DNA from: Amblyornis subalaris
Lineage: Eukaryota > Chordata > Aves > Passeriformes > Ptilonorhynchidae
DNA: 64,000 nt
Reading direction: 5' to 3'
Assembly (NCBI GenBank): GCA_018881555.1
Contig: JACAXG010000014.1
Coordinates: 2,037,959-2,101,958, forward strand
Part shown: piece after piece, positions 1 to 15,900 of the stretch
Numbering within the stretch: position 1 is the stretch's first letter
Layout of the letters: each line of letters starts with the position of its first letter
Program-made: the position numbers and the translations under genes
The notes under the pieces: model-generated
Databases searched by the model: none
What the model saw: only the letters and a program-made list of their open reading frames with translations
What the model was told of the DNA's origin: nothing

Positions 1-332
1 TTTATTCCTGAAATGCTGGAGACTCTGCTGGGGGAAAGGGGTGACTGCAAATGAATNAGGGAGGATTAGGATTCCTTCCACTTAAATTAAAGGAGAATTG
101 ATTGTTTTCTCCAGGCTGCCCGGAACAAGCAGCTTTCCTTGCCTGGCTGCTGAGCTGGGAGGGTGCTGGGATGTGGGAATGGAAGGGTTGGAATGAAAGG
201 GTTTCCTTGCTCGTGTTTTCCCAGGACAAGGCAGCCTCCCATCCCTGTGTTTGGTACTGAGCCCTGAGCCGGGTNGGAAAAGCAGGATAAAGCCNGGCCC
301 ATGGCAGAGTCCCTGGGGANGGAGACTTTCCA
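1..332. other. Upstream non-coding sequence
   Basis: No exon-like frame, RNA gene or clear repeat recognised before the CR1 fragment that follows. Open frames here are interrupted by N and show no known domain. Confidence 0.6.
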
Positions 333-590
333 CAAGGACAGGGGAATGGCCTCAGGAGGGCAGGGTTCGATGGGATATCGGGAAGGAATTCCTCCCTGTG
401 GGGGTGGTGAGGGGCTGGGATGGCATTCCCNGAGAAGCTGTGGCTGCCCCTGGATCCCTGGAAGTGTCCAAGGCCAGGTTGGGCAGGGCTTGGAGCAGCC
501 TGGGGTAGTGGAAGGTGTCCCTGCCCATGGCAGGGGGTGGGATGGNTGATCTTTAATGTCCCTTCCATCCCAAACCACTCTGGAATTCCA
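333..590 (+). mobile_element. CR1 LINE 3'-end fragment
   Basis: The segment carries hallmark avian CR1 3' sequence in sense order. It has the 'gggaaggaattcctccctgt' block, then 'gaagctgtggctgcccc', 'ggaagtgtccaaggccagg', 'agtggaaggtgtccctgccc', and the tail 'cccttccatcccaaacca' at the 3' end. It is 5'-truncated, as most avian CR1 copies are. It shares the CCCCTGGATCCCTGG variant with the copy at 32310-32530. Confidence 0.85.
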
Positions 591-1443
591 AGATTCCCTT
601 TCCACGTGTTGCCCAGCTGCCCTCTTTGATCCCGTAGAGCTCTTCCCGTAATTTTCCTGTTACTCTTTCCAAACTCCCAGCTCGGGGAAGGGATCGTGGT
701 GCCAAATCTGCACATTAAACACGGAGAGGGAAACCTGGGCCCTGCAAAACCAAACACACAAATTCCTGCCGGGTCTGGTGGTACCCAGTGAGCTGAAAGA
801 GCAGCATCCCTAAATCCCCAAAAACTGGGGCTGGGGGAAGAGCCAAAACATCCCATGTGAAGAACAACATCCCAGGCCNAGGAAAGGGCTGGATTTCCTC
901 GGATTTCAGTGTCACCTTGCTCCTTTCAGGGGACTTTGCCAATCCCCCCCGTCTCCCACGCAGGCTCTCATTGGCCACGGGAGCAGCTCTTCCAAAATAA
1001 AAGTGATTCTCTCCGAAAATGAGATTTCCTTTTTCCAAGGGCCATGGAGGGGGGGTCATCCCGGGATCAGGAGCATCTCTAAGGTAGGAGAGACATCGTG
1101 GCAATAGGATTTGTCTCCAGAAAAATCCCTGTCTATAATGAATGTGTAACTTCATGAGGATTAGGGNNTTTTTTTTCCCCCTCACGTGTATAAGAACTAG
1201 AAATAATTAAATAACATCAAGTGCAATCGTCTCCCTGATATTTCAAACTGGCAGGTTGGGGTTCAATGTAGATTTATTTTATGAAGGAGGTGGCACTGCA
1301 GCAAAGTTTAATTCTTCCTGTCCTGTGTCCACTGGGAATCANAATTTTAGTGGGGGGATTCCAGTGAATGATTTTAGATTCGGTGGAGAGGAGTTAATGG
1401 AATGGAAAAGTCCAAAATTTCAGTTGTATTAAAATGTTTTTAT
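591..1443. other. Non-coding sequence
   Basis: No recognisable gene or repeat. A short T-run sits near 1167-1180. Confidence 0.55.
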
Positions 1444-1512
1444 ATAGAATCACAGACTGGTTGGGTTGGAAAAAATCTTAAAGGTCATCTTGTTCTAACC
1501 CCCTGGCATGTA
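1444..1512 (-). mobile_element. CR1 LINE terminal 3' fragment, antisense
   Basis: 'atagaatcacagactggttg', then 'ggttggaa' and 'cttaaaggtcatcttgttct', is the reverse complement of the CR1 3' terminus. Only the last 70 nt or so of the element are present. Confidence 0.75.
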
Positions 1513-2879
1513 AAAAAAAATCCTAAAATAATTATTTAAGAAAAATTAATATAGGAACNGTCTTGCTCATTATAATGAAAATCCACTTAATGATTCCTTG
1601 CTCTGAGCATTTAATTTTTTAATCCTGCTAAGGTATAATTTGGTTATTAATTATGTTTTCCCAGTGCTTGACAGCAATCCATCAATCTGGCTGTGTAACT
1701 GGAGAGCGGCTGGGCTTAGGGCTTGTGGTGTGTGATCATAAAATGTGGGAATGGTTTGGATTTGAGAAGGGATTTACCATTTCCCCNTAAAGTTATTACA
1801 TCCCTGAAATCACTGGGGTTTTTTTGTGTGGAAATTATGACTTTATTTACTCATCTCCAGCTGTCACGGGACACTCCTGCACGAGGATATTGTCCAAAAG
1901 GAGAATTTTGGGNTTTTTTCCCTCTTCCCAGCCCCTCATTGTCTGGGACTGCAGCTGCAGGCTCTGGCTGCTCCCTGCCTGCCCGTGCCGAGCATCCCTC
2001 TCCACACCAACTTCCCGGGAAAACTCTTCATGGTAAGGCTGGCAGGGGCTGCTGGGGGGAAAGATCTGTGCCTGGAATCCCATCCCAATGCAACACACCC
2101 ATGGAGAAGGGATAATTTATCCCTATGGATTGAACGGCCACAATGGGCAACAGTGACCCCAGGCGATTTTATGTGGGAATCCATTTTCCATTAGATGGTT
2201 TTATTCTGTCTGGAAATGGGGAGGGGGAAAAAAAAAAATCACTCTTTCCTCTAAAACTNAATTCTTAAAGATGGAAAGATTCCGATCCAGCCCCGCAATG
2301 GCTGATTGGAGTCAGGTCTCCTTTTGCCCTCTGGATGGCAGGGATAGNGGGTTCTCTCCTGGGGATTTTCCCATGCAATGGAATGCTGTGGCTGCTGAGG
2401 GATATTGAGTTACAGCTTCGGCAAGAAAGGGAGTCTGTTCCGTTGGCATTGGCAGGTGGGGACCCTGCTTTAAAAAAGGAACAAAGGTGCTTTTTATGAC
2501 GAGTCACCTGAGAGGCACCACCTGCCCTATAGGAAAATCCGTGTCCTTCTGGCTTTGTTCTTTCTCCCNGGGTCAGCTGAGCCCACGCTTGAAAAAGAAA
2601 AAGAAGGGATGTGAAATTTTACACTAAAAAATACAAAAATCCAGAAAATCAGGCAGGGACAAGGAAAAAATTCAAGATAACGATTTTGGAATACTTGATA
2701 CTTCGATTCCAAAGTGCCTGAGTTTTGGAAAACTTGATGTTTCATTTTGTTTCCGTTTATTCTTTTAGAGCAAAGCCTTTTATTGTGTACAGTTGTGTTG
2801 GACANTGAAATCATTATTGGAATTCTCTCCATATCCTTCCAGTACCTAAAGGGGGTTACAAGAGAGCTGGAGAGAAACT
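1513..2879. other. Non-coding sequence upstream of OTOL1
   Basis: AT-rich to mixed sequence without a supported gene. A short A-run occurs at about 2228-2238. No core-promoter motif stands out. Confidence 0.5.
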
Positions 2880-3056
2880 TTTCCCAAGGGCGTGGAGTGA
2901 TGGGACAAGGGGGAATGACCTTGAGATGAAGAAGGGCAGGGTTAGGTGGGNTATTGGGAATGAATTCCTCCCTGGGAGGATGGGGAGGCCGTGGCACAGG
3001 TTGCCCAGGGAAGCTGTGGCTGCCCCATCCCTGGAAGTGTCCAAGGCCAGGCTGGG
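2880..3056 (+). mobile_element. CR1 LINE fragment, left half of an inverted pair
   Basis: Sense-orientation CR1 ('acaagggggaatgaccttga', 'ggcacaggttgcccaggg', 'gaagtgtccaaggccaggct') breaks off abruptly at about 3056, where an antisense CR1 begins. The normal terminal tail is missing from this copy. Confidence 0.85.
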
Positions 3057-3211
3057 TTGGAAAGGACCTTAAAGCCCATCCAGTTCCAACCCTTCCATGG
3101 GCAAGGACACCTTCCACTATCCCAGGTTGCTCCAAGCCCCNTCCAACCTGGCCTTGGACACTTCCAGGGATGGAGCAGCCACCCTGTGGCTTCTCTGGGC
3201 AACCTGTGCCA
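2992..3211. repeat. Long inverted repeat formed by two CR1 copies
   Basis: The left arm at 2992-3061 and right arm at 3142-3211 are near-perfect reverse complements of about 70 bp, separated by about 80 bp. The arms are the shared internal CR1 segment and the spacer is the rest of the antisense copy's tail. Confidence 0.85.
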
Positions 3212-3228
3212 GGGCCTCACTCCCTGAT
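3057..3228 (-). mobile_element. CR1 LINE fragment, right half of an inverted pair
   Basis: Antisense CR1 starting at its 3' end ('ttggaaaggaccttaaagcc') and running through 'caccttccactatcccaggt' and 'gccttggacacttccaggga' to 'gggcaacctgtgcc'. It ends about 90 bp before the OTOL1 start codon. Confidence 0.87.
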
Positions 3229-3316
3229 AGTGCCAGGGCTTGTCCTTCTGGCTTTAGGGAAGAGCCCAAGGANGTTGTGCAGGAATTCCTTGTCTGGTTT
3301 TCCCGCAGCTGCTGCC

Positions 3317-6234
<2,918 letters not shown>

Positions 6235-6940
6235 GTCGTAGGGTGGAGACGATCCCGAGGAACGTCCCTTTCCCTCTGCCTGTGAGAGGAGGAACGGGCG
6301 GCGGGTCGACGCGTTGGGGTAGTTGCTGTTTTCGTGATGTTTTAGGAAAAATGTTTGTATTTGGAAGATATGGATGTGTTTGAAGAAGTGACGCTTCTTC
6401 AATGGACGATGGACAGTTCCTTTGTCCGTTGTCCAAACACCAGCAGGAGCAGCACGGGGAGGGCATTTCCCATCACGGTTTGTAATTAGCATGTTCAAAT
6501 CATGTAATGAAATTCATTCCCTGAGCAGCTTTAATCAGTTCAGCTCTTGCAATCCTTGCATGGTCCAAATCNCACCCTAGGAATCGGTTCTGATAACCCC
6601 TGGTTTTGGTAAAAATGGCACAATTTGATTTCTAGAGCTCCATCAGATGGAAACGTGAGCAGTAGGTTCCTTGAAATCACCTGAAAAGATTTAAAGTTCT
6701 TTTATCACTGAATCAGTATTATCTAGTACTTTAGACTTGGTCATTAATGATATAAAAATTTGTCTAAAATAGTATTAGATCAGTGTAAAAAATGCCCTAA
6801 TTATTGCTCNTAGCAAAAATAAATCTTAAAAAGTGACTGAGAGATGCATATTATACTTTATTAGTCCACTCAGAGCCCCATTTCTGAGCCTGTTTAAAAA
6901 GCTGATTTACCCGAATGGAACTGAATCTTGTGAAATAAAA
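6235..6940 (+). other. OTOL1: Probable OTOL1 3' UTR with poly(A) signals
   Basis: GC content falls sharply after the stop codon. AATAAA hexamers occur at 6818-6823 and 6934-6939 in an AT-rich context, so a 3' UTR of about 0.6-0.7 kb is plausible. The exact cleavage site cannot be read from sequence alone. Confidence 0.5.
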
Positions 6941-9900
6941 TATGGCATTAAATCACCTCTGGATGTCGGGTTGGATGTATTTCCTTATTAACACATCTCG
7001 TCTCATCCTAGAANCTTTACACCGGCTTTGGAATATTGACTACGGCATACAAAGTCGTCCCAATCACTCTTTTTTTTTTAGGGAAAAAGCTCCAGTTCCA
7101 TAGTGAGGGACTGGGATTTATTTGTTTTCTCAGGCAGTCTCAATCCTGGGATGTTTTCCCAGTGATGTGTCTGATCCCAGCACGGACAGGGTGAATTAGG
7201 CAGCTGATCCCATAGTTTTCCTTGCTNAAATTGCCATGCTGCTTCCCACACCACATTTAAAAAAATCTTAATCCGAGCTGTTTTCCACCTTAAAAATGTT
7301 GAAGTATTAAAAATACCCCTCCTTTTGCTGTGTTTCTCCTCGTTTTTCATGCCGTGGCAGAATGACAATGGATTGATGGAGCATGTGCTTTGTCTCGTTA
7401 TGGAGCCCTGCTAAAAAAAATGCCAAAATATTTGTTCCCTTCCACTTCTGCTTCTATCAGCACAGATTTGTTTGGTNAAAACTGCCTCCCCTTCTGCTCC
7501 AGGGAAGCATTTTTGACACTGCTGGAAGAAAAGAAAGGCTCAGGGTTCTAATTAGGCGAGCAGCTCTTGTCAATAATTATGAAAAATTATTCCAAGCGGA
7601 CACGAGGCCATAAAAACACCTTTTGGTGGTGTTTTCCGTGCCTTTTCATCAGNTGTTATACAGATTAACACTTAATTATGTGATTTTCCTGCCCTGGTTT
7701 TNTGCCTTTCCAGGTGCCCTGTGTTCCCATGCTGCTATTCCCATCAGGAATCTCCCCTCTCTCCCCAGCTGAGCTGTGTTTGCCCCAGGACAAAGCCCAC
7801 CTTAGAGCCTGAGGGCTGGGAAATAAAAGGGATAACATGGGCCAGGTGGGCATTCTGGGATTTATTTGGGAACAGGGAGTTTGGTTTGGCTGGTCAAAGG
7901 TTGGCTCCTCACTGAGCTCGTCCCTCCTGGATTCCCATCCTGCATCCCAGGTAAGCAACTGATTCCTGTTACAGTTTGGTTTGGATGAAAATGGATGGAT
8001 TTCGGTGAAGCCACATTGATTTCCACATAGGAATTCAGGACAGGGCTGAAAATACAACATAATAATCCAAATTCCTGTGTTTCAGCTGAAATATGCCTTG
8101 TTTTTTTTGGAGTTCTCTAACTTTGCTTACAACTACTTGGCTGCTGAAAGGTTTTCCCTTTTGAAAGGAGGAAAAACCACCTTTTGATGGGAATTCAAGT
8201 GGATTATGGTGTGATCACTGCCAGTTGTCCATGGCGTTTGTAAAATGCTGGAGTTGCTTAATAGGGGANATTCTCCAGGNAGAGCNAGTGGTNTTTATTC
8301 CCNGGAAAAGCTCTGCCACGGTTTTATNTGCCCTGTCCGAAAGCTGCAGTTTCACCAATATTCCTTGAAAACAGAAGTGTCTGCACCAGGAAAAGGTTTA
8401 ATTTCAAGATGAAAGGATTTGCTCCTGCGTGGTGTTAGGAGGTCTGGTTTCCTGTTGATATAATCTGTTAGAGGATTCCTAAATTTAGATGTGTCTATTC
8501 GAAGTTTCCAAGTCTTTTTTGGGGTGGATCTGAATCACTTGGCTAATTTTAATGACTTCTTTGAATTGCTCTATTTTTATTTTTTTTGGTAAATAAATCA
8601 TTTTTCAAGCAGACATTTTCCATCTTCTGGGTGAAATTCCTCTTACTACAGCCGGAGCTTCCATACTTTACTTGTTTTACAGGAAATATTTCATTTCAGT
8701 AAGATAAAATTGAGGCTGGGCTGACAATGCGCTGCCTTTGTTTCAGCTGCTCTTCCTCAGTTTAATCTTTGGTTTGCAACCTCTAAACTCAATCTGATTT
8801 TAGTTCGAGCCTCTCCAGACTTTGCCTCATTTAAAAAAGGGAAAAAGANGAATAAGTCATCCTAAAACGAAGATATTTCTGATTTATTTTTATTTTTCTA
8901 TGGTTTAAGTGTTTGATGGGAGATATGGATCATTTGAAAAGAGATTTTATTTTTTTTTTTTTTGTTTTGTGTGAAGGTGTGTGGGGTCTGAGCTCCTCTC
9001 TGAGAGAGGCAGGTCTGGGGGAGGAGATAAAGAAAAAGCAGCTCTGGGTGGTTCTCTTCTGGTANAAGATCAATGTAAATGAGTCTGGTTTAGCCAAAGT
9101 AACATTGAATTGTTCCTGTCTTGGAATCAGCCCCGGGGCAGGGAGGGGAATTGCTGCTGCACTTTTCTCCCTGCCAGAGGAAACATCTTTTTTTTTTGTT
9201 GCTAAATTCTCTAGAGCTGCCTCTTGCCCACCTTTCTCTCTGNGCTTTCTATACCTTAAATTTAAGGCTAATGAAAAATCCATGATCGTTAAATAAAAAT
9301 TCCATNTGTGGAGTATCCTGTGCTGAGGGCTGGAAAATCGGAGCTTGGTGGGAGGGCAAAGTCCCAGCCCAGGCACTGGGGCTCGATTTGAGGAGGTTGT
9401 GATTGCAAGGAGTGATCCTGTGTTTTATGTGTGATATTATCCTCACACTCCTCGTTATCCCACTGAGCTTTTATTGCTCCATACCCATTTATCAAGCCGG
9501 AGGATATTCCTAAATACCTGGCTGGCTCAATATGCTGCTTCATCCGTTTGGGATGGAAAGGGCACCGACCCAGTCGATAAAATCACCTGTCTGGGTGNCT
9601 TTCCTCGGAAGGAGTTGATAAAATGCCAGGATAACACAATGCTTTTATGGCAGCTAAACTGTTGTTTTTTTCCCTTTGACTCTTGCCCTTTTGCTTTTGA
9701 TATTCAGCTGGGGAACACTGGGAACTAAATTGGCTTTCCAGGTGGGAGATTGGGGTTAGGGAGGAAAAGCTTTATAAGCACCAGCTCCAGTCATGGACAT
9801 TCAAAGCCTTCGTGGTGCTGCTGAGCAGCTCTTGCTGGATAAAACTGTTATTAGAATATTTGCTCTTTGCTCAGGGAAGCAGCTTGGAGCTGTGGAAAGT

Positions 9901-12900
9901 AGGGATGAAACTGCAGGAGATTTTGGGAATGGGAAGAAAAAGAGAAATAAACTTTACNTGTTTTCAAGTCTTTCATAAGCTTTTTGATATAAAAGTTCTT
10001 GTTGAACTTGATAAGACATCTTAAAGCTTTTGGTANCTCTGCCTTGTAAATCACAGCTCGTGAAAATCAATGTTAGTAACACTTAGTGAAAATTTCCAGT
10101 GTTCCCTCTGGGATCAGTTACAGCAGCTGAGGTGGTGGCTCAACAAATTTGAGGATTTTCCTTCTCAAAATCCTCAAATAATAAAATAATCAGGGAATCA
10201 CCTGCTTCCAGTGCAAGTGTTCCGAGGGGACAAACCCCATCTGCTTCCACCAACGCTGCTGGAGCACCACCTTTAATTTAAAATAATTCCATTGGCTGCT
10301 CCATAGCCCCTTTTCCTGCTGCTTCCACGTGTCCAATGTCCTCTGCCCCAGGACAGGGGCTGAACGCAGATGATGGGAGATGTTCCTCAAACTGCTGCTC
10401 CGCTTTGGGATGCTGCTGGATCCTCCCTCAGCTCTGCCCTTCCCTGCTCTCGTAAGAGGAGGAGAAAAACCCATCCAACACCTGCAGCGTTGGGATAAAT
10501 CGGACAGAACGGATGCCACGGATGAGAACTTTGTCCCACTTCCCAGGGAGCTCCTAATTAGACAAGAAACCCAATTTAAATGCCTTTTTCTNGCCTGTAG
10601 AGCTTTTGTGCAGGGTCTGAACAGCCCAGCAGGGCCAAGTCCTGGCTGTGTCCACCACAGAGCCCAGCGGCCCTGGAAATTTGGGTCCTTCCAGCATGCA
10701 ATTCCCTGCTCCAAACTGCATCCAACTGCCCCCTCAGTGCAGCTGCAGGTGGCTCTTTGTGGCACGTCCCTCCTCTGTCCCACAGACCCTCTGGAATGAG
10801 CTCCCTCGGCATCTTTTCCCTGCTGTCCCATAAAACGTGGGGAATGTGGGTCGGTGCATCACTGAGCCCCTNCCTGTGCTCGGCAATCCCTGCCCTGCTT
10901 CCCACTAAAATGGGAATGGCTCCGGGCTGGGGGGTTCCTGGCTCTGCCCCTCTGGCCCTGCACGGGAGGGAATGAAGTGCTGATGGAGGCAGCCTGGAAT
11001 ATCAGGATCTTGTGTTCAAGGCGGGAGCGTGGGATTCCCCTACCTGTGCAGCCTCTTCTGCTTTCTGTTGTTCAAGCACCTAAAATCCTCAGGAAGTCAA
11101 ACCTGCAGGGCTTAAGAGGAAAATGCAAGAATTCCTATTGATGGAGAAAGGCTGTGGGTTGTATTTATTTAAAAAACATATATTTTGACTAATATTTTCT
11201 TTGAGTCATTGAATATTGATCATGTGTTTATCAAAACTTGGCTTTCATAATAATAATAATCTCAACTTCCGGCTGGAATTACCTGAAGAAAAAATGCCTT
11301 TAGGCCTTTCCTGCTTTAATGTAATGTTCCTGGGGCGGGTTTTGGGCTGGGTGTGATTCCCAGGCGGAGCAAATCCAAATTTGCTGTTTGGATGCTGTGG
11401 CTGTGCAGGGAAGTGGGAAGGAGCAGCAGGAGTACNAAGTGGCTCATCCCTGTTAATTTACCGAGGAGAGGGAAGCAGGGCAGGGATCAGTTCAACAGCC
11501 TTTCACTGCCGAGTGTGATCCAGATGTCTGCCGGGCTCCTGCAGGGAATACTTAAATCCCTGTGCCTCTTTTTTTCCCGTTTTCCCCCTCCCCTGCCTTC
11601 TGTGAAGGGTAAACACCACCCACACCTCATCCCTTCCTCCCGGTGTCCTCTTGCCGAACGAGCCTNCTGCTTCCCGGGATTCGCATCTGTGGATCTGGCA
11701 AAGGATGTCTGGGCAGGTGGGAAGCAGTGGGATCCGGGAGATCCCCCTGCTGTGCCCNTGCTGTTCCCGGCCGTGGTGTCTCGTGTCACCTGGAATGGCC
11801 CCCAAAGGTCCCGACCCGAGGGGTGGTGAGATCATCCCAACCGTCCCCGCCTTGGCAANGCTGCTTCCTCTGGAATATTTTTAAGGAATTCCTCCAGCAA
11901 AGCTGTTGGTTGCCTCAGAGAGGCTGCTCTGCNATCTCCCACCCGCAATCACTCCAACCTTAAATCCCGAATATCCCATCCCAGCCAGCTGCTGGGAGCT
12001 CGACAGCCTCAGTCTCCCCCTGCGGAATTTGGGGCCAGGAAGCGTTAAAATGTTGGGAAAACCACAAATATTTGGGCCTGGATGTTCCAAAGACAAACCT
12101 GCTCGTTGCTTTTACGATCTCAGCCTTTATTTCCTTGTGTCACAAAAGCAGCCACACCAGAAAGGAGCACTCAGCAGAGTTCCGTGTGGCTCTTTTCTCT
12201 TTATATTCACTTTATATCTTTTTCTCCCCTCTGCATACTCGNAGCCTTTATTTTTCCCAAGGTTTTATTTTAGCTCCGCTGCTATCCAGATTTTTCTTCT
12301 CCCCGGGGCATATCTGTTTGTTTGGATGACTAACTCGCCTCTCCTGTAGAAATGTGAATTCCTAAGTTGCCGATCCAAGTCTCTCCGCTGATAAGTCATT
12401 GTCCATCTGTTTGCTCCCTCCCGAGCTCGTGCTGGGAGCTGCACAGAGGATTAATGTGCACGGAGCAGGCTGCAAGTTAGGCCTGGATTAGCTAGAACAG
12501 CCTCGTGCCTTGTTTTTCCCGTGTTCCTGCTGGTGTTCCTGGCTCCTGAGGAAAGAATCCCCCCGGCTAGGTTTATTTTTTTCCACTTTTCACGCCCAGG
12601 GATCTTTGTGAAAGAGAATATTCTTCTAAAATCCCACTCTTGCCAAGACCCAGNTTGCGTCCCCTGAGCCCAGCTGCCTTCATCCCAGTATTTAAACCTG
12701 CATTTCATGGACCTTCCTGCAGGTTCTTTAGGAAAAACCCATGGCCGGGTGCAGGATTTCAGCAGAAGGTTAAATCTGCTGCAGATCACTCGGTGTCTCA
12801 TCCCAGAGCCGGTTCAAAATTCCTCTTGGATGTTGGACTGAGCTGCTGGGGTAGTAAAAGCTGTTTGAGCAGCGATGGCCTCATGCACACCTCAGCCCCA

Positions 12901-15900
12901 CGGGTCAGGATTCATCCCTGGGTTGCTTTTTGGGATGCTGCATCCCACTGGGCCCTTGCAAGGATTTGGGAGTGCGAGGCTGCAGGGGCTTCTCTGCCTG
13001 AATGTTCCCTCATGTCCGATGGAGCCGATGCCACTGGATCCAGGATGGACCAGGACTGGCCAAGGCTGAGCCCGGCAGTGTCTGGGATAAAGGTTTTAGG
13101 AATTTGGGCGGGAAAATGCTGGAGCTGGAGAGCGGAGTGGGAATATGTGGGAGCAGCAGCCCTACAGCCCCCAGGGTCAGTGCAAAATGGGCAGGAACTG
13201 AGATTCCCCTGGGAATCCTGTCCATGGGGGAGCACAAATCCCTCTGGNGCCCGTGGAGGACCCCACGCCGGAGCAGGGGGATGCCTGGAGGAGGCTGTGA
13301 TCCCGTGGGAAGCCCACACTGGATCAGCTCTCGGGCAGGACCCACGGGAAGAGAAACAGGGAAGAGCGAGGAGTCCTTCCCCTGAGGAGGAANGAGCAGC
13401 AGGGAAAACATGGGATGAACCGAGTGCAGCCCCCATTCCCTGTTCCCACTGTTGGGAGTGACNTTTCCACCGGGAAGAAGGGAGGGATGGAGGGGGAGAT
13501 GTTTTTGAGGTTTGGGTTTATTTCTCCTTGCCCTNCTGTGGTCGTCAGTGAATTTCCCTCCGTGGGATCTGCTTTGCCTGCGTGATCCCTCCCTGCNCTC
13601 TCCTCGCTCCCAAACCATTCCCGAGTTTCCTGTCCCTCCCCGGCCGAGCAGGGAGCGATGGAGCAGCTTCGGTCACCCCCCGGCATGAGCTCATCTCTTA
13701 TATTTATTAACTCATTAATTAACAAGGTGCCGGCTCGGGGAGCTGCGCGCATTCGGAGCAGCCCTGCCGGCCGGGAATCTGTTCCGCGCGGATTTTTGGG
13801 ATGCAGCGGGACAGGCAGGNACGGCAGATGGCAATGTGGTGCCGCGAACCGACCGAAAACCGGGGAAACTCGGGGCTGGGCCGCCAAATCCCTTGGAAAA
13901 TCCAGAGCAGCGCTGCTGGGAGNGACCTGCCTCTGGATCCGCCCTTGGAGCAGGGAGGGTGGGCGCAGGGAGGGGCTTTGGGGTGGATTTAGGGCTGTCG
14001 AGGAGTTTTCCAGNTGGATGCTCTGGTTGTGAACCTGCTCGGGAATCACTTTTTCCACCATCCTCGGGTTCTGGCGTTGCTGGAGAAGGCTGGGATTGGG
14101 GATGTTGGGATGGGGGACACTCCCAGCGTGTCCCTTCCACTCAGGAAAGGTCCGTTTAGGATTTTATGTCTCATAAAGGCCAAGTTTGGACCCACGATGG
14201 GGTGGTTCCTGTTTATTTGGGGAATCTCNGTGTGTTTATTTTGATTTAAATGTTATTTCATTACTGAGGATCCATGCCCACAGTGGGAATTCTGGATGCA
14301 GAGAGCTGCAGGATCAATCTCAGCTCGGAATATGTGAATTGTCCCCCAACTTCAAGAATCCCAGGAAGGGGACTCTGTCCTTGCTGGGTTTAATACAAGG
14401 CTTGTGGTAAAACCAACCGAACTCTAAAATTCCCACATTTTTGGTGTCTCCACGTGTGGGAAATGAGGAGGCAGGGAAGCTGTAAATGCCACAGAAGCTT
14501 GGCCATCTCCCTGATTTGTGGGACTCCTCAACTCATCAGACAGCCACATGGGATTATCTCCACNTCCAATTGATTTTTGCCTGGCAAATTAGTGGTAGGC
14601 AATTAAAGGTGTTCCTTAGAAAACAACAGAAATGGTTCATTAGGCCTTCTGGAACCCAAATCATCCATAAATCCAGCGGGTGAGGGGCTTCTGCTTCCCC
14701 TTGAAAGCCTGGAGAATGAGGAAAAGTTTCTTTGCAGGTGCTGGTGCTTCCCGGGTGCCCCATTTGCTGTGGAGCTTGTTTTGCATGGAAAAGCAGGGAG
14801 AAAAGAGGGGATTTGGGAGTTAGGTGGAACAACAGGGTTGTGCTTACCAAGCAAATGAAACCAGGTTGGGGCTCTCAAATACATTTTACAGCTCTGGGGG
14901 TCTCTATCCTATAATTAGGTGTCCATGATATTTTCTTTTTCAGCTGTGAGCTGGACTTTGGAAACATAAAAAAATTGTTATTGATATATAAATGCATCAC
15001 ATTTCCTAAATCTTTTTATATCTAAATTCTTTCCAGATCTTGTGCAGTTTCCCAGCTGAGAAGCTGCAGGAATAACAACCTGTTGCAGACTTGTAAAATC
15101 TGGATTTTGGGCTGGTCTGTGGCTCCCCGAGAGCTCTAAATTGGTGGTTTAATTCCTAATACTTCCCACAAGCAAAAAATGATATTTATTCCAAAAATCC
15201 CTCTCGTCCAGGCTTCTTTTCTCATTAGGCTGCACTGCAAAGGTTCCTTAAATGCTGTCAGCACCTCTCACACCAGGCTCAGCTATTTCAGAACAGCAAC
15301 AATTATTTATTTCCCACCAGCAATGTCCAGTTAATGCTCTCTGGAGTGTCCTGAAGGAGTGGGAATAAGAGGAGATGAGGATCTTGGCGTTGAGTCAGTG
15401 CAGCTCCAGGCGAGCAAAAGTCGTTTAAATCTGCTTTTCCCAGGGTGGGAAAGAACAAACCCTGCCTTGGCAGGGCACCCAAAGGAGAAANCCCAGCGAA
15501 ATCTCATTTGTGAGACAGAACACAAAAGGTGGATAACGTCATTTAACAAGGATGGAAAGGAATGGAGTTGTGGGAGCAGATGGAAGGATCTGAGTGAGGT
15601 CTGAAGCACCACTGGGACCTTTAGCAGGACCAAGGCAGAGGAGTTCTCATCCCTCAGCTGATGGTTCCATGGATTTAATCCCTGCCTCTCCAAGCTCAGG
15701 TGGTTTTTAGGGGGAAGAGGGAGTTTGTGTCACTTGAATCCCTAAAAACTGGAGCTGTGCTCTCTGGTATTCCTCGAAAATTCAAGTTGTGCTTGGAAGT
15801 GAGAGCTTCCTATATAGGAGAGTCCCACAAACCTCCATCCCACATTGATCAGGTGCTCTGAGAGGGAATTTTGGGCTGGGAGAGCTGCTGCAAGGCTTTG

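Noticed and set aside
2..856. A 284-codon minus-strand frame.
   Set aside because: It is antisense to a CR1 fragment, has many N and no domain; the openness comes from the GC-rich repeat.
12640..13461. A 273-codon plus-strand frame with overlapping frames on the other strand.
   Set aside because: No domain, no splice context, several N, and the long opening is matched on the opposite strand, as expected for stop-poor GC-rich non-coding DNA.
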